DNA of 64,000 nt from CAZFHA01 sp964518595 (GTDB taxonomy: Bacteria > Bacillota > Clostridia > Saccharofermentanales > Saccharofermentanaceae), in NCBI GenBank assembly GCA_964518595.1, contig CAZFHA010000019.1, forward strand, positions 6,394 through 70,393. The letters are read 5' to 3'. Of the stretch, positions 18,048 to 26,993 are shown in pieces. Each line of letters begins with the position of its first letter. Position 1 is the first letter of the stretch. The translations under genes were made by a program, and so were the position numbers. A model generated the notes under the pieces. The model saw only the letters and a list, made by a program, of their open reading frames with translations. It searched no databases and was not told where the DNA came from.

Positions 18048-19736
18048 ATGAATCAAACTGTCTACCTGAAAAATTTTCTCCGTTCAGAAATTAGTTTTAG
18101 CCAGTCTTTGCATCAAGCCTTGGCCCAGTGTCGTAGTCAAAGAGCCAGAGTTCTGGAATTTCCGGCTGGAGAGTATGATTTAACCGATTGGGTTCAGCAT
18201 CAAACCGCTTCTATTGCTCATGATGATGGTTGTGGCTCTATTGATCGAAAAGCCTGTCATATTCTCTTACAAAATTTTGACCAACTAACTTTACGGGGAG
18301 CCTTAGATCAGGCAGGAAAACCGGCAACCCTTCTCTGCGGATGGAATGATCAACAAAACCAAAGTCTTTTACCCAGTATTCTTTGGGTCGAAGGGTGCCA
18401 AAACTTGACCTTGGAAAATCTGGCTTTTACTCGTAAGCCTATAACTGTTCACACAGGAGAGGTCGTATCTTTACATGAGGGGAGAGGGATTGAAACCAGA
18501 TTGCTGCAACCGGAATTTGCCTATGATGGCATGGCCTCCTATTGTATGAATCGTATTGAAAAGGACGGTCGGTTAGCCTATCCCAGCCTGACCTTTGGCT
18601 TTGGTTATGACCAGCAATGGAAAAAAATCAACGATAGTCATTATTTTCTTGCAGATGCCAATATGGCAAAGACCGTTCAAGTCGGTCACTTCCTTTCTTG
18701 GCACCAAAGTGGCAAAACCGATTTTTTACTTTTTTTTGAGGGCTGTAAAGAGCTGAAACTCAAAAATATCCGTATCTATAATAGTAATAGTTTTGCTCTC
18801 TTAACCCAGCGGTGCCATAACATTTATGCCGATAAAGTGGTTATAAAACCTAAGTACCCGAACTATTTTGTGGCTTCCCGGGATGGGTGGAAGGTTTACC
18901 GCTGTAGTGGCGATATCAGACTTTATAACTGTCACATTGAAGGGGTTCGAATGGATGGACAAAATGTCCACAGCAATTACTTAACTTTGCACCGACCACC
19001 CCAGGGCAATACGCTATATTGCTTGGGCAAGTATGCACCAATTCCTTTGGAAAGTCATAGTTCTATAAGCTTTTATTCCTTAAAAGGTGAGGAACTTGTT
19101 ACGCGGCTTATTTTGGACTGGGAAGTTTGTGATACGCTCTGGGAATCAGGGCACTCCGCTAATGACCCAACCGCTGCCCAAGTAGTGGGAGGGGTGAAAA
19201 ATCCCTTGCCCCTTTATAGAATTACCTTAGATAAACCGGTATCGGAGACTTTACCCCTAAATAGTTTAGGGGTAGCTGAGTGCTGGCAGCCCAGTACTTA
19301 CCTTTGCCAAAAGAGCTGTTTTAGGAATATTGCTGGGGCCGGTCAGCTCTTGCGTGTCAGCCATATTGCCATCGAGGACTGTGAATATGAGAATATAATG
19401 AATGCCGGTGTGCTCATGGGCGCCGAGCTTTCCACCCATGGGGAAGCCGATCATGTATCTTCGGTACGGATTCAGGGTTGCCAATTCAAGAATTGTGGTT
19501 TTAAACCCAGATACGGTCAATATGGCAGCGGCGGAATAGCGATAAAAAGCCAGGGATTCCAAGCTCCGGTAAATCATAGTATCACTATAACTGACAATTA
19601 TTTTAGCGATTCGGCTACGGGGATTGAACTTCAAGATGCCAGACAGGTAAATCTCATCGGGAACAAATTTTTTCATGTAGACCAACCGCTAAAAATCGAA
19701 GCTGCTACTACGTTGGAGATAAAGAACGAAGACTAA
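18048..19736 (+). CDS. Right-handed parallel beta-helix protein, possible glycosidase
   Basis: This 562-residue protein has no signal peptide. Short repeating hydrophobic/Asn strands (for example LRGALD, LENLAFT, LKNIRIY, VNLIGNKFF) are typical of a right-handed beta-helix such as GH28 or GH110 enzymes. The N-terminal FPAGEYDL resembles the entry strand of GH110 exo-alpha-galactosidases, but I cannot identify catalytic residues. It is the last gene of the operon, 16 bases after the esterase and with an AAGGAGAG site. Cytoplasmic beta-helix glycosidases are uncommon; the substrate is unknown. Confidence 0.65.
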   Translation: MNQTVYLKNFLRSEISFSQSLHQALAQCRSQRARVLEFPAGEYDLTDWVQHQTASIAHDDGCGSIDRKACHILLQNFDQLTLRGALDQAGKPATLLCGWNDQQNQSLLPSILWVEGCQNLTLENLAFTRKPITVHTGEVVSLHEGRGIETRLLQPEFAYDGMASYCMNRIEKDGRLAYPSLTFGFGYDQQWKKINDSHYFLADANMAKTVQVGHFLSWHQSGKTDFLLFFEGCKELKLKNIRIYNSNSFALLTQRCHNIYADKVVIKPKYPNYFVASRDGWKVYRCSGDIRLYNCHIEGVRMDGQNVHSNYLTLHRPPQGNTLYCLGKYAPIPLESHSSISFYSLKGEELVTRLILDWEVCDTLWESGHSANDPTAAQVVGGVKNPLPLYRITLDKPVSETLPLNSLGVAECWQPSTYLCQKSCFRNIAGAGQLLRVSHIAIEDCEYENIMNAGVLMGAELSTHGEADHVSSVRIQGCQFKNCGFKPRYGQYGSGGIAIKSQGFQAPVNHSITITDNYFSDSATGIELQDARQVNLIGNKFFHVDQPLKIEAATTLEIKNED

Positions 19737-19907
19737 GGGTACAACAACTCTAAGCTAATTTATTAATTAACGGACAGATAATTAAACTAGGTAACAATTG
19801 TTTTACCCAGTATTATTGGTTGAGGGCAATCTGCACCGGATGAATACAATACTTTTCCTCTTGAAATCAATTCTGTGTTTGTATAGTATAGAAATTATAG
19901 TCATTAT

Positions 19908-19936
19908 TTGCTGTTTTGGATATGTTATTTTATAGG
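19908..19936 (+). promoter_or_regulatory. Candidate promoter of the surface-protein gene
   Basis: TTGCTG (19908-19913), a 17-base spacer and TATAGG (19931-19936) lie 30 bases before the start codon. The -10 match is imperfect. The preceding 19737-19907 is AT-rich with no gene and no clear terminator for the upstream operon. Confidence 0.3.
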
Positions 19937-19966
19937 AATTGATGATCGTTGGAATGAGGAAATAGT

Positions 19967-22900
19967 ATGCAGAAAAATCTAACATGTATTAGATGGAAAA
20001 AGTTTGTGGCTTTAGCTATTGTAGTAGCTCTACTAAGTTCACTTACTTCTTTGGTTTATACTCAGGTTTCCGCTGAGTCTTCCGTCTCTGAAGCTTCCAC
20101 TAGCCTATCAGAGAATACCCCTTCGGAATTACCTTCCGAAATGACTGCCAATAGTACTTTACCTGAAAGTACAGAAGCTATAGCTCCCGCTGCAGATGCT
20201 CCAGTGAGTCCAGCTACGATAAGTCCCTGGGACGTAAATGTTACCACAGATCCTGCCACAGGACCTTACAAATCTGGGGATGTGATTGCATATACAGTTA
20301 CATTCAGCCGTGATATGCAATTACAAACATCTGTTGATCCCAGTGAAAGCTTTACTTTTCAACTTTATAAAGACTTTGCCGCTGTGGCTAGTCCCTTTAT
20401 TTTTGAGAAATTTCAAAATACTGGCAAGAGCATTTTTATTGCTGATAACGGCGTTGATAATGGAGATTATAAGAAATATACCTTAACCTTTAATCCAACA
20501 CTGACAGCAGATGAGTTGGATACTCTTACCAGTGTGGGTATTAAATTTTACATTACGATTAACAGTTCAGTTACCACTGAAACCACGTATGTTCCGGTTA
20601 TCATTGAGAAAGAGACTGAAACTGTATTCAATGAGAGTATCGTAGTAGAACCAACAGCGCCCACTTCCTTTCAGGTGAATAAGAAAATAACGTCAGTTTG
20701 GACGGATGCTAGCCAGAGCCAACAAATATTACCATTGCCTAATCTTTTAGAGCAGGGAAACCTAGTACAGTTCACTATTACCGCTACCAATCCCAGTACA
20801 ACCGCGTTGACGCTGGATCGCATTGTTGAAGCATTGCCGGAGGGCTATGAAGCAGTCTCTTCGTTGAATCCCGCGTGGGTAGCCAGTGGTAGTGAATGGG
20901 TACAAACCTTTTCACCTCAATTAGTTGTGCCAGCCTCTAGCTCAGTTGCCTATGTTTTTTATGCCAAGGTAAAGGATTATAGCAATAATGTTCCTTGGGC
21001 AGATGCTCAACTTTGGAATAAGGCAACGGCTTACGATAGTAGTAACAATGGCGCTTCCGGCTATATCGGTGGGACAGTAAATGCCATTGATGATATTGCT
21101 TTGTATACTGGTTTTACTTCCTTGACCCGGGCTGGTGTTACGAAAACCTTTCCTGTTAGCGGCGGAGTTCCAGATGCTCAAATTAAGGCTATTACCGGAG
21201 ATAGTTTAGTGGCACAGATTGCCCTGCGCAATCAGGGAACCACAAATCTTTGTGATATCGAAGTAGTTGCTTACGTACCTAGAGGGTATGCTGTTGATGA
21301 TCCTAACTGGGAATTTGTAGAGGCTATTCCTGACCAAGGGCATGATTGGTCTGGGCTTAGCTTATATCGCTATAAAGGTGATATAGGAAAACTTCCCCCT
21401 AGTGAGACGAAAATGGTGGATTTGAAATTGACCGTTTTAGATCATGTAGCTTTAGGGCTAACTGATTTGGATTATTATTATGGGGCTGAAGTGTCTGCCT
21501 TTAATCGTTGCCTTGCTTCCGGGAGCATTCCTGGTAATGATGTGGACTCGACACCAGACAGTGATCCCTACAATGATCTTACGGGTCAGGATGGGGTCTA
21601 CTATGAAGTTAACTCAGGGAGTAAAGAGAAGGACAATGTTTTAACTCAAAACGCTAAGGGTAATGTGCCTAATTTAGCAGATGAAGATGATTTTGACTTT
21701 GGACGTGTCAACGTATCAGATATTAGTTTCGATGATAATCATGTTGCACTCTTTCAGAAATATAGAGTTGGAACTGCCAGTAATGAGGACGCTATTTGGC
21801 CTCTGGCAAATTATATTAACAATAATAGTCCTCAGGATTGGTTTAATGCTATGTCTCCTACGGATGTGGTAAGGTCTCAATATGCACCTGTTGGCAGTGA
21901 TGGCACTATTAGCGTTGGAAGCAAGCAGCCTTATATCATGTATCGTTTTAGTATTAATCAGTCCGGTACCCAAGATATCAATGGTGTAACCATTACAGAC
22001 ACTTTACCCGATGGGCTTACCTTCCTTAAGGTTTTTGGTAATCCAGTTGATAACAACAGTGGCAGTTCTAACCGTTATGGATATTTCGTCTCGAGCTTTC
22101 TAGCGAACCCATTAATTCCTACTACTAATTATCCTCAAGGTCAGATCTCGAGTGATGCCAGTTTTTGGATACGTAACGAAGACCGGGTAAGAGGAACCAG
22201 CTATGATGGACTCCATCCAGACCCTTGGTATGCCGCTTATAACAGTTGCAATAAGAGTAATAGCGATGGTACTTCGTCTATAAAAAATTTGCGGTTAAAT
22301 TTTTCTGCTGATGGTAAAACTGTCACTATCACAGCAGATCGGATTTTGCACGCAGAAGTCAATATTATCCTGGCTGTAGGTGTTGATCCTAACGCTACTA
22401 TTGACTATAGTGATGTTGTTAAGAACCAAGCCACTCTTACCTGTGATAAAGCAACCGTTGTCAGTACCGAATCAGATGAACTGCACTGGGACATCTTTAG
22501 CAGCAGTAGTTATGCTCTGAAAATGGTTAAAGACAGTAGCAGTGGGGAGTATGTTGACTACAGAAAACTAAATATTCTGGACAGTATTACCAATCCTACT
22601 TTAGAGTACCGCATTCGTGTGCTGAGTAAGGGCAGTGTCGCGCAAAACACAATTCATATTATTGACCAGATCAAGAAAGCAGGACTGACAGTCACTTCTG
22701 TATCTGATCCCATGGTAACGGCCTATAGTGGTAGTGGTATTAGCAGTACAGAATTTGCGCTCCTGAATCCTCAACCCCAAGGCTTACAGGGTGAAATAAC
22801 TGCCAGCTATGATGATGCCACCGGTCGATTGACCATTGATAATCCCTTAGCTCTTAGCCAGTATTATTGTTATGACATTGATTTTAGTGTTAGCTATGAT

Positions 22901-24106
22901 CAAGTAAAACCAGGTCAATACATAGAGAACATAGCCTTAACAAAAGCTAGGTCTATCAGACCTTTGGTGATAATCCTTGAGAAGACTAGTCTTTCCGGTA
23001 CAGCTTTGGAGGGGGCTGAATTTACTGCCTATTACACGGATGGTACAGGAAAGGCAGATTTGTCTCGTCCCCTGCTAGATGTAGTGGGAAATCCAGTAAA
23101 GGTATACCCTGAAACGAACCAGAATCAATTTAGTTTTGTGCCGGAGAACTATTTGTCGGGAACATCCGCATGGGAAATTGCTTTAGTAGAAACCCAGACT
23201 CCTTCAGGATATGAAACAAATCTAAATAATGAATATGTGATGACAGTGAACCGGCAAAGTGATGGCAGTTTAGTGGTTGGGCTAAAGTCCTCTAACCTTC
23301 CTCTAAAGGAGCAGGCCACTATTGTTACTTCTGATACAGGAAGCGTAATTAGGATTCCCAATGGAAATGGCCCGGCACCGGTGACTGCTCGTTTAGTAAA
23401 AGAAAATTCTCAAGGGGTATTGCTGTCTGGAGCTGTTTTTGAAATTTGCATGTTGGATAGTAGTGGAACAAGAGTCGAGAGTACTAGTAGAGAAGTTACT
23501 ACTAATATTCAGGGAGAGATAACTTTTGATTTATCAGAGGCGGGAACCTATACGTTAGTGGAAACTGGTTTTCCTCTTGGTTATGAAACTTCTACTGTGG
23601 CAAAGGCGGAGTTTATTGTTCAATATAATAGTATAACCAGCATTTATGAGCTTTCTTTAGTAATGGATGGTAGCAAGACTGTTAATATAGCTCTCAATCA
23701 GGTTGCCGGAGAATTTGTCTTTACTGCACTAAATGATATTGTTGTTACACCAACACCAACAGAGAGTACAACCACTCCTACTGAAATTACTACAACGCCT
23801 ACAGAAAGTACGACGACTCCCACAGAGAGCAGAATTATTCCTACAGAGAGTACAATGATACCTACGGAAAGTACAACAGCTCCCACAGAGAATACTGTTA
23901 CTCCTACGGAAAGTACAACAGTGCCTACTACCGGCCTAACTGGAACTACTACTGAGGATGGGAATGTTTTAGGGGCGAACCGTCAGCTAACTAAGACGGG
24001 TGAAGCTGAAAACAGCTATGTAATTTTCTTGGGTATGGCTGCACTACTTTTGGGAGTAGCTGCTACTCTAGGATTTTATTGGCGGAAAAAAATGAAGGAT
24101 ATCTGA
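19967..24106 (+). CDS. Large cell-wall-anchored surface protein with SpaA-like domains
   Basis: A 1379-residue secreted protein. It has an N-terminal signal peptide (cleavage near residue 37 after VSA), then a Ser/Thr/Pro/Glu-rich spacer and several beta-sandwich domains of the DUF11/isopeptide type that speak of adhesin architecture. Two SpaA/Cna-B-like domains sit at about 1000-1240 (KTSLSGTALEGAEFTAY and VKENSQGVLLSGAVFEI). A seven-residue PTES repeat stalk follows, then LTKTGE at about 1341-1346, a hydrophobic helix and the tail RKKMKDI. This is a sortase-type anchor with a non-LPXTG motif. The role is probably adhesion to plant or host surfaces; no catalytic domain is seen. Confidence 0.85.
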   Translation: MQKNLTCIRWKKFVALAIVVALLSSLTSLVYTQVSAESSVSEASTSLSENTPSELPSEMTANSTLPESTEAIAPAADAPVSPATISPWDVNVTTDPATGPYKSGDVIAYTVTFSRDMQLQTSVDPSESFTFQLYKDFAAVASPFIFEKFQNTGKSIFIADNGVDNGDYKKYTLTFNPTLTADELDTLTSVGIKFYITINSSVTTETTYVPVIIEKETETVFNESIVVEPTAPTSFQVNKKITSVWTDASQSQQILPLPNLLEQGNLVQFTITATNPSTTALTLDRIVEALPEGYEAVSSLNPAWVASGSEWVQTFSPQLVVPASSSVAYVFYAKVKDYSNNVPWADAQLWNKATAYDSSNNGASGYIGGTVNAIDDIALYTGFTSLTRAGVTKTFPVSGGVPDAQIKAITGDSLVAQIALRNQGTTNLCDIEVVAYVPRGYAVDDPNWEFVEAIPDQGHDWSGLSLYRYKGDIGKLPPSETKMVDLKLTVLDHVALGLTDLDYYYGAEVSAFNRCLASGSIPGNDVDSTPDSDPYNDLTGQDGVYYEVNSGSKEKDNVLTQNAKGNVPNLADEDDFDFGRVNVSDISFDDNHVALFQKYRVGTASNEDAIWPLANYINNNSPQDWFNAMSPTDVVRSQYAPVGSDGTISVGSKQPYIMYRFSINQSGTQDINGVTITDTLPDGLTFLKVFGNPVDNNSGSSNRYGYFVSSFLANPLIPTTNYPQGQISSDASFWIRNEDRVRGTSYDGLHPDPWYAAYNSCNKSNSDGTSSIKNLRLNFSADGKTVTITADRILHAEVNIILAVGVDPNATIDYSDVVKNQATLTCDKATVVSTESDELHWDIFSSSSYALKMVKDSSSGEYVDYRKLNILDSITNPTLEYRIRVLSKGSVAQNTIHIIDQIKKAGLTVTSVSDPMVTAYSGSGISSTEFALLNPQPQGLQGEITASYDDATGRLTIDNPLALSQYYCYDIDFSVSYDQVKPGQYIENIALTKARSIRPLVIILEKTSLSGTALEGAEFTAYYTDGTGKADLSRPLLDVVGNPVKVYPETNQNQFSFVPENYLSGTSAWEIALVETQTPSGYETNLNNEYVMTVNRQSDGSLVVGLKSSNLPLKEQATIVTSDTGSVIRIPNGNGPAPVTARLVKENSQGVLLSGAVFEICMLDSSGTRVESTSREVTTNIQGEITFDLSEAGTYTLVETGFPLGYETSTVAKAEFIVQYNSITSIYELSLVMDGSKTVNIALNQVAGEFVFTALNDIVVTPTPTESTTTPTEITTTPTESTTTPTESRIIPTESTMIPTESTTAPTENTVTPTESTTVPTTGLTGTTTEDGNVLGANRQLTKTGEAENSYVIFLGMAALLLGVAATLGFYWRKKMKDI
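23752..23931 (+). repeat. Degenerate 21-base tandem repeat encoding a PTES stalk
   Basis: About eight copies of a unit encoding Pro-Thr-Glu-Ser-Thr-x-x lie inside the surface-protein gene. Third-position and middle-codon drift shows the array is not freshly expanded. It forms a wall-spanning spacer before the anchor. Confidence 0.85.
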
Positions 24107-24188
24107 GGAGGGTTAAGACTTTCCTGCAAGGCTGTGCTGAATTTTTTCGAATACGGTACAGAAAAATATGTATTTTGTATAGGGTAAA

Positions 24189-24224
24189 GGGGCTAGGAGT
24201 ATTAATTATTCCTAGCCCCTTCTT
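24189..24224 (+). terminator. Rho-independent terminator of the surface-protein gene
   Basis: GGGGCTAGGA (24189-24198) and TCCTAGCCCC (24210-24219) form a perfect ten-base stem with an 11-base loop, followed by TTCTT. It ends transcription about 80 bases after the surface-protein stop and insulates the galactan locus. Confidence 0.85.
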
Positions 24225-24297
24225 GTGAAATTATTTTCTTAGTGACAAAAGGGTATATTAGCATTAAGCGGTTCTTATCCAACTTGGATTATTGTTT

Positions 24298-24315
24298 TTG
24301 CGCAAATTTGCGCAA
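24298..24315 (+). promoter_or_regulatory. 18-base perfect palindrome, candidate operator
   Basis: The 18 bases are their own reverse complement and contain TTGCGCAA twice (24298-24305 and 24308-24315), ten bases apart, that is one helical turn. It lies 66 bases upstream of the -35 element of the LacI-type gene. A dimeric or tetrameric regulator is the likely ligand. The gene-free stretch 24107-24466 otherwise holds the terminator, inverted repeat, promoter and operator listed separately. Confidence 0.6.
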
Positions 24316-24318
24316 TGT

Positions 24319-24356
24319 TTATCATTTGTTTGTGCCTTAAGCATATAAAATGATAA
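24319..24356 (+). repeat. Nine-base inverted repeat upstream of the LacI-type gene
   Basis: TTATCATTT (24319-24327) and AAATGATAA (24348-24356) are exact inverse copies around a 20-base spacer. No T-run follows, so it is more likely a protein-binding pair than a terminator. Confidence 0.4.
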
Positions 24357-24380
24357 GTTTTTCTTTTTTTAATAGACTTA

Positions 24381-24409
24381 TTGACAAAATTGTTTTTGTT
24401 AGTTAGGAT
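24381..24409 (+). promoter_or_regulatory. ganR: Promoter of the LacI-type regulator gene
   Basis: A perfect TTGACA (24381-24386), a 17-base spacer and TAGGAT (24404-24409) precede the gene by about 57 bases. The operator at 24418-24429 falls at the expected transcription start. Confidence 0.65.
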
Positions 24410-24417
24410 GTATTTGA

Positions 24418-24429
24418 GCAAGCGGTTGC
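24418..24429 (+). promoter_or_regulatory. LacI-family operator, probable autoregulation site
   Basis: GCAAGCGGTTGC has inverted GCAA/TTGC half-sites around a central CG, the usual layout of LacI/GalR operators. It covers the predicted start point of the LacI-type gene, so binding would block that promoter. Confidence 0.55.
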
Positions 24430-24466
24430 GCTGCTGGGTTAGACTAAAATTACTTTGAGGTAGATC

Positions 24467-25504
24467 ATGAACAAAATAGATAAGTCAAAAATACATGAAA
24501 CTATTGTTTTAGAAGATATTTCGCAAGCACTTCAGTTGTCTAAATCAACAGTTTCTCGGGCGATTTCTGGAAAGGGCAGAATTAGCTTGGCTACAAGACA
24601 GAGAGTTTTGGCGTACATTGAAGAACATAACTATCGCCCCAATAGTATTGCGCGTAGCCTCGCAGAGTCCAAAAGCTATAACATTGGAGTCATTCTGCCA
24701 GAAGATGAGAATATAGACGAAAAGCCTTTCTTCTTAGCTTTTCTGATTGGCTTCTGCAAAGCTGTTTCTCTACAAGGCTATGATACTTTAGTCACTGTAG
24801 TCAATGAAAAAGACTTATTACCTTTGCAGCGCTTAATTCATGATAAGAAAGTTGATGGAGTAGTACTTACCCGTATGATTGATGACGATGGTGCGGTGAA
24901 TTTTCTAAAGGAAAAATCCATTCCTTTTATAGTTATAGGTTCTTCGCCAGACGAGGTGATTTTTCAAGTGGATTCCGATCATGAAATGGGATGCTTTGAA
25001 TTAACTTCATACCTTTTGGCCTTAGGATACCCTAAAATTGGCCTGCTCATAGGTGATGTACATCACAAGGTCAATCGTAGCCGTTATCAAGGTTATAAGC
25101 GTGCTTGGGAGAATCGCGAATTATTTTTTCCAGCTGAATATGTCTGTGAAAATATCACAGAGAAGCTACAAATTGCTAAAGGTCTAGAGCTTCTTTTAAA
25201 AGAAAATGTTACCTGTATTCTGTGTGGTGACGATATGATTTGCGCTGAGGTTTTACTACTCTTACAAGAGCAAGGAAAGGTTGTTCCTCAAGATGTTAAA
25301 GTTGCCTCCTTTCATGACAGTAGCTTTTTGGCTGATTATAATCCACCTATTACAGCTTTACATATTGATACCCAGAAACTCGGGGTGGTAGCAGGACAAA
25401 CAATTCTGGATATTATTGGACAAAAGACTGTTCCTGCTAAACAACTACTGGATTATGAAATTATTTTGCGTAAATCTACCCAAGTGGATTTTGTGTATGA
25501 GTGA
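24467..25504 (+). CDS. ganR: LacI/GalR-family regulator, GanR-like
   Basis: A 345-residue regulator. It has an N-terminal LacI helix-turn-helix at about 16-40 (EDISQALQLSKSTVSRAIS), a hinge helix with YRPNSIARSLAES, and a periplasmic-binding-protein-like sugar sensor domain. It stands directly before a galactan importer and galactanase genes on the same strand. This matches the arrangement of galactan loci controlled by GanR in Bacillus, so repression relieved by galactobiose or galactose is inferred. GAGGT upstream supports the start. Confidence 0.85.
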   Translation: MNKIDKSKIHETIVLEDISQALQLSKSTVSRAISGKGRISLATRQRVLAYIEEHNYRPNSIARSLAESKSYNIGVILPEDENIDEKPFFLAFLIGFCKAVSLQGYDTLVTVVNEKDLLPLQRLIHDKKVDGVVLTRMIDDDGAVNFLKEKSIPFIVIGSSPDEVIFQVDSDHEMGCFELTSYLLALGYPKIGLLIGDVHHKVNRSRYQGYKRAWENRELFFPAEYVCENITEKLQIAKGLELLLKENVTCILCGDDMICAEVLLLLQEQGKVVPQDVKVASFHDSSFLADYNPPITALHIDTQKLGVVAGQTILDIIGQKTVPAKQLLDYEIILRKSTQVDFVYE

Positions 25505-25584
25505 TGATCTTTTGGGTATGGGAGGTGATGGTTAGTTTTCTGGCGCTATTTTGATAAAAATTTCTATTGGTGTGAACGAACTTT

Positions 25585-25604
25585 TACAGGCTAATTTGCC
25601 TGTA
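25585..25604 (+). repeat. Inverted repeat in the leader of the galactan operon
   Basis: TACAGGC and GCCTGTA form a perfect seven-base inverted repeat around six bases, 22 bases before the binding-protein start. It could be an operator for the adjacent regulator or a leader hairpin. No convincing -35/-10 pair is visible in 25505-25626, so the operon may also read through from the regulator gene. Confidence 0.4.
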
Positions 25605-25626
25605 GCGATGTGAAAGGAAGGTTTAT

Positions 25627-26907
25627 ATGAAGAAGAAAATCTGGCCGACATTGTTGGTGTTGGCTATCTTAGGTTCAATGGTAGCTGGTTGTGATAATAA
25701 TTCTGGAACGACTCAGACTACGACCCCACAGACTACTGCTGCCTCAGAGGGAAGTGGAGCGGCAGCAAGCGAGACAATTTCTGGTGAACCGGTGGAACTG
25801 ACAGTGTGGGAATCAATGGATGGACCAGATAAGTGGATTGAAGATGCTGGTGTAGCTTTTAACCAAAAGTATCCCAATATTACAATTAAGTTTGTGAATG
25901 TAGAGTTAGGTGATAGTGCCAGTCAGTTGGCCTTGGATGGACCAGCTGGCGTTGGGCCAGATCTCTTTGCTGCTCCTCATGATAAATTGGGGCAGTTGGT
26001 TACCGGTGGCTTGGTCATGGAAACTGTTGAGGCACAGGCCGTAGAGAAAGAGGTTTTGCCAGCTGCCGCCCAAGCCCTTACCTATGAAGGTAAGATGTAT
26101 GGATATCCTACTTCAGCTGAGACCTATGCACTTTATTACAATAAAGATTTAATTGCTGAAGATCAGGTTCCCAAGACTTGGAGTGATTTAGCAACTTGGT
26201 GTAAAACCTTTAATGAAGCCAATAGTGGCAAGTATGGCTTTGTTATGGATGTAGGAAATATATACTATACCATTCTTTTTACCACTAAAGATGGTAATCG
26301 GCTTTTCGGTTCTGAAGGTACAGACACAAAAGATTCTTATTTGACCACGGAAGCGGCTATTAGTGGGATGACAGAATTCCAAAAACTTCGCGAAGTTTTA
26401 CCTCTGGCTGCTGCAGACATTAAAACCGATGTAGCCGATGGTGCTTTTGCTTCCGGTACAGCAGCAATGCATATTTCTGGACCTTGGAATATCAGTAATT
26501 TTGAAGAGGCAGGAATAAACTTTGGCGTTACCACTCTTCCAGCTTTAGATGGACAAAAAGATCCGGCTGCTTCTTTTTCCGGCACTCGAGGCATGTTTGT
26601 CTCTTCTTTTTCAGAACATCCGGCAGAGGCCGCTTTATTTGCCCGCTTTTTATTAACGGACGAGATGCAGCAGCTGCGTTATGAGATTACCGGAGCGCTT
26701 CCCAGCATTGATTTGGCTGTTGATAGCGTTTATGCTCAAGGCTTTATTAAACAACTTAATTATGCTTTCCCAATGCCTTCTGTACCGCAGATGAGCGCTT
26801 TCTGGGATGCGGGAAACGCAGCCAGTGCTAATATCTGGAATGGGGCAGAGGTGAAAAGTGAAATGACTGCCTTTGACCAAACGGTGATGAATACAGTAAC
26901 GAATTAA
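25627..26907 (+). CDS. ganS: Galacto-oligosaccharide ABC transporter solute-binding lipoprotein
   Basis: A 426-residue lipoprotein with the lipidated cysteine at residue 22 (SMVAGCDNN), a Thr/Ser-rich linker and a MalE/CycB-like binding fold (LTVWESMDGPDKW). The context, with GanP/GanQ-like permeases, GH35 and GH53 enzymes, points to beta-1,4-galacto-oligosaccharides as ligand. AAGGAAGG upstream supports the start. Confidence 0.85.
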   Translation: MKKKIWPTLLVLAILGSMVAGCDNNSGTTQTTTPQTTAASEGSGAAASETISGEPVELTVWESMDGPDKWIEDAGVAFNQKYPNITIKFVNVELGDSASQLALDGPAGVGPDLFAAPHDKLGQLVTGGLVMETVEAQAVEKEVLPAAAQALTYEGKMYGYPTSAETYALYYNKDLIAEDQVPKTWSDLATWCKTFNEANSGKYGFVMDVGNIYYTILFTTKDGNRLFGSEGTDTKDSYLTTEAAISGMTEFQKLREVLPLAAADIKTDVADGAFASGTAAMHISGPWNISNFEEAGINFGVTTLPALDGQKDPAASFSGTRGMFVSSFSEHPAEAALFARFLLTDEMQQLRYEITGALPSIDLAVDSVYAQGFIKQLNYAFPMPSVPQMSAFWDAGNAASANIWNGAEVKSEMTAFDQTVMNTVTN

Positions 26908-26910
26908 AGC

Positions 26911-26946
26911 AAAAGGGGTGGAGAGTAATTGCTTTCTGCCCTTTTT
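26911..26946 (+). terminator. Hairpin after the galactan binding-protein gene
   Basis: AAAAGGG (26911-26917) and CCCTTTTT (26939-26946) can pair around a 21-base loop just after the stop codon. It is weaker than the hairpin at 1798 but in the same position, so partial termination or mRNA stabilisation is plausible. Confidence 0.4.
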
Positions 26947-26993
26947 CTCCGAATTAATTTGTGAGCAGGTGTGGTCTTGGGAGGAGATGTGTT

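Noticed and set aside
19737..19966. Possible terminator after the beta-helix gene
   Set aside because: The TTAATTAA and AT-rich sequence form no stable stem followed by T residues.
23698..23886. Leftward frame with a valine/serine heptad repeat
   Set aside because: It is the antisense of the PTES repeat stalk, so the repeat is a mirror of the real gene.
23752..23931. CRISPR array
   Set aside because: The repeat is an in-frame coding heptad without spacers; no repeat-spacer pattern occurs anywhere in the window.
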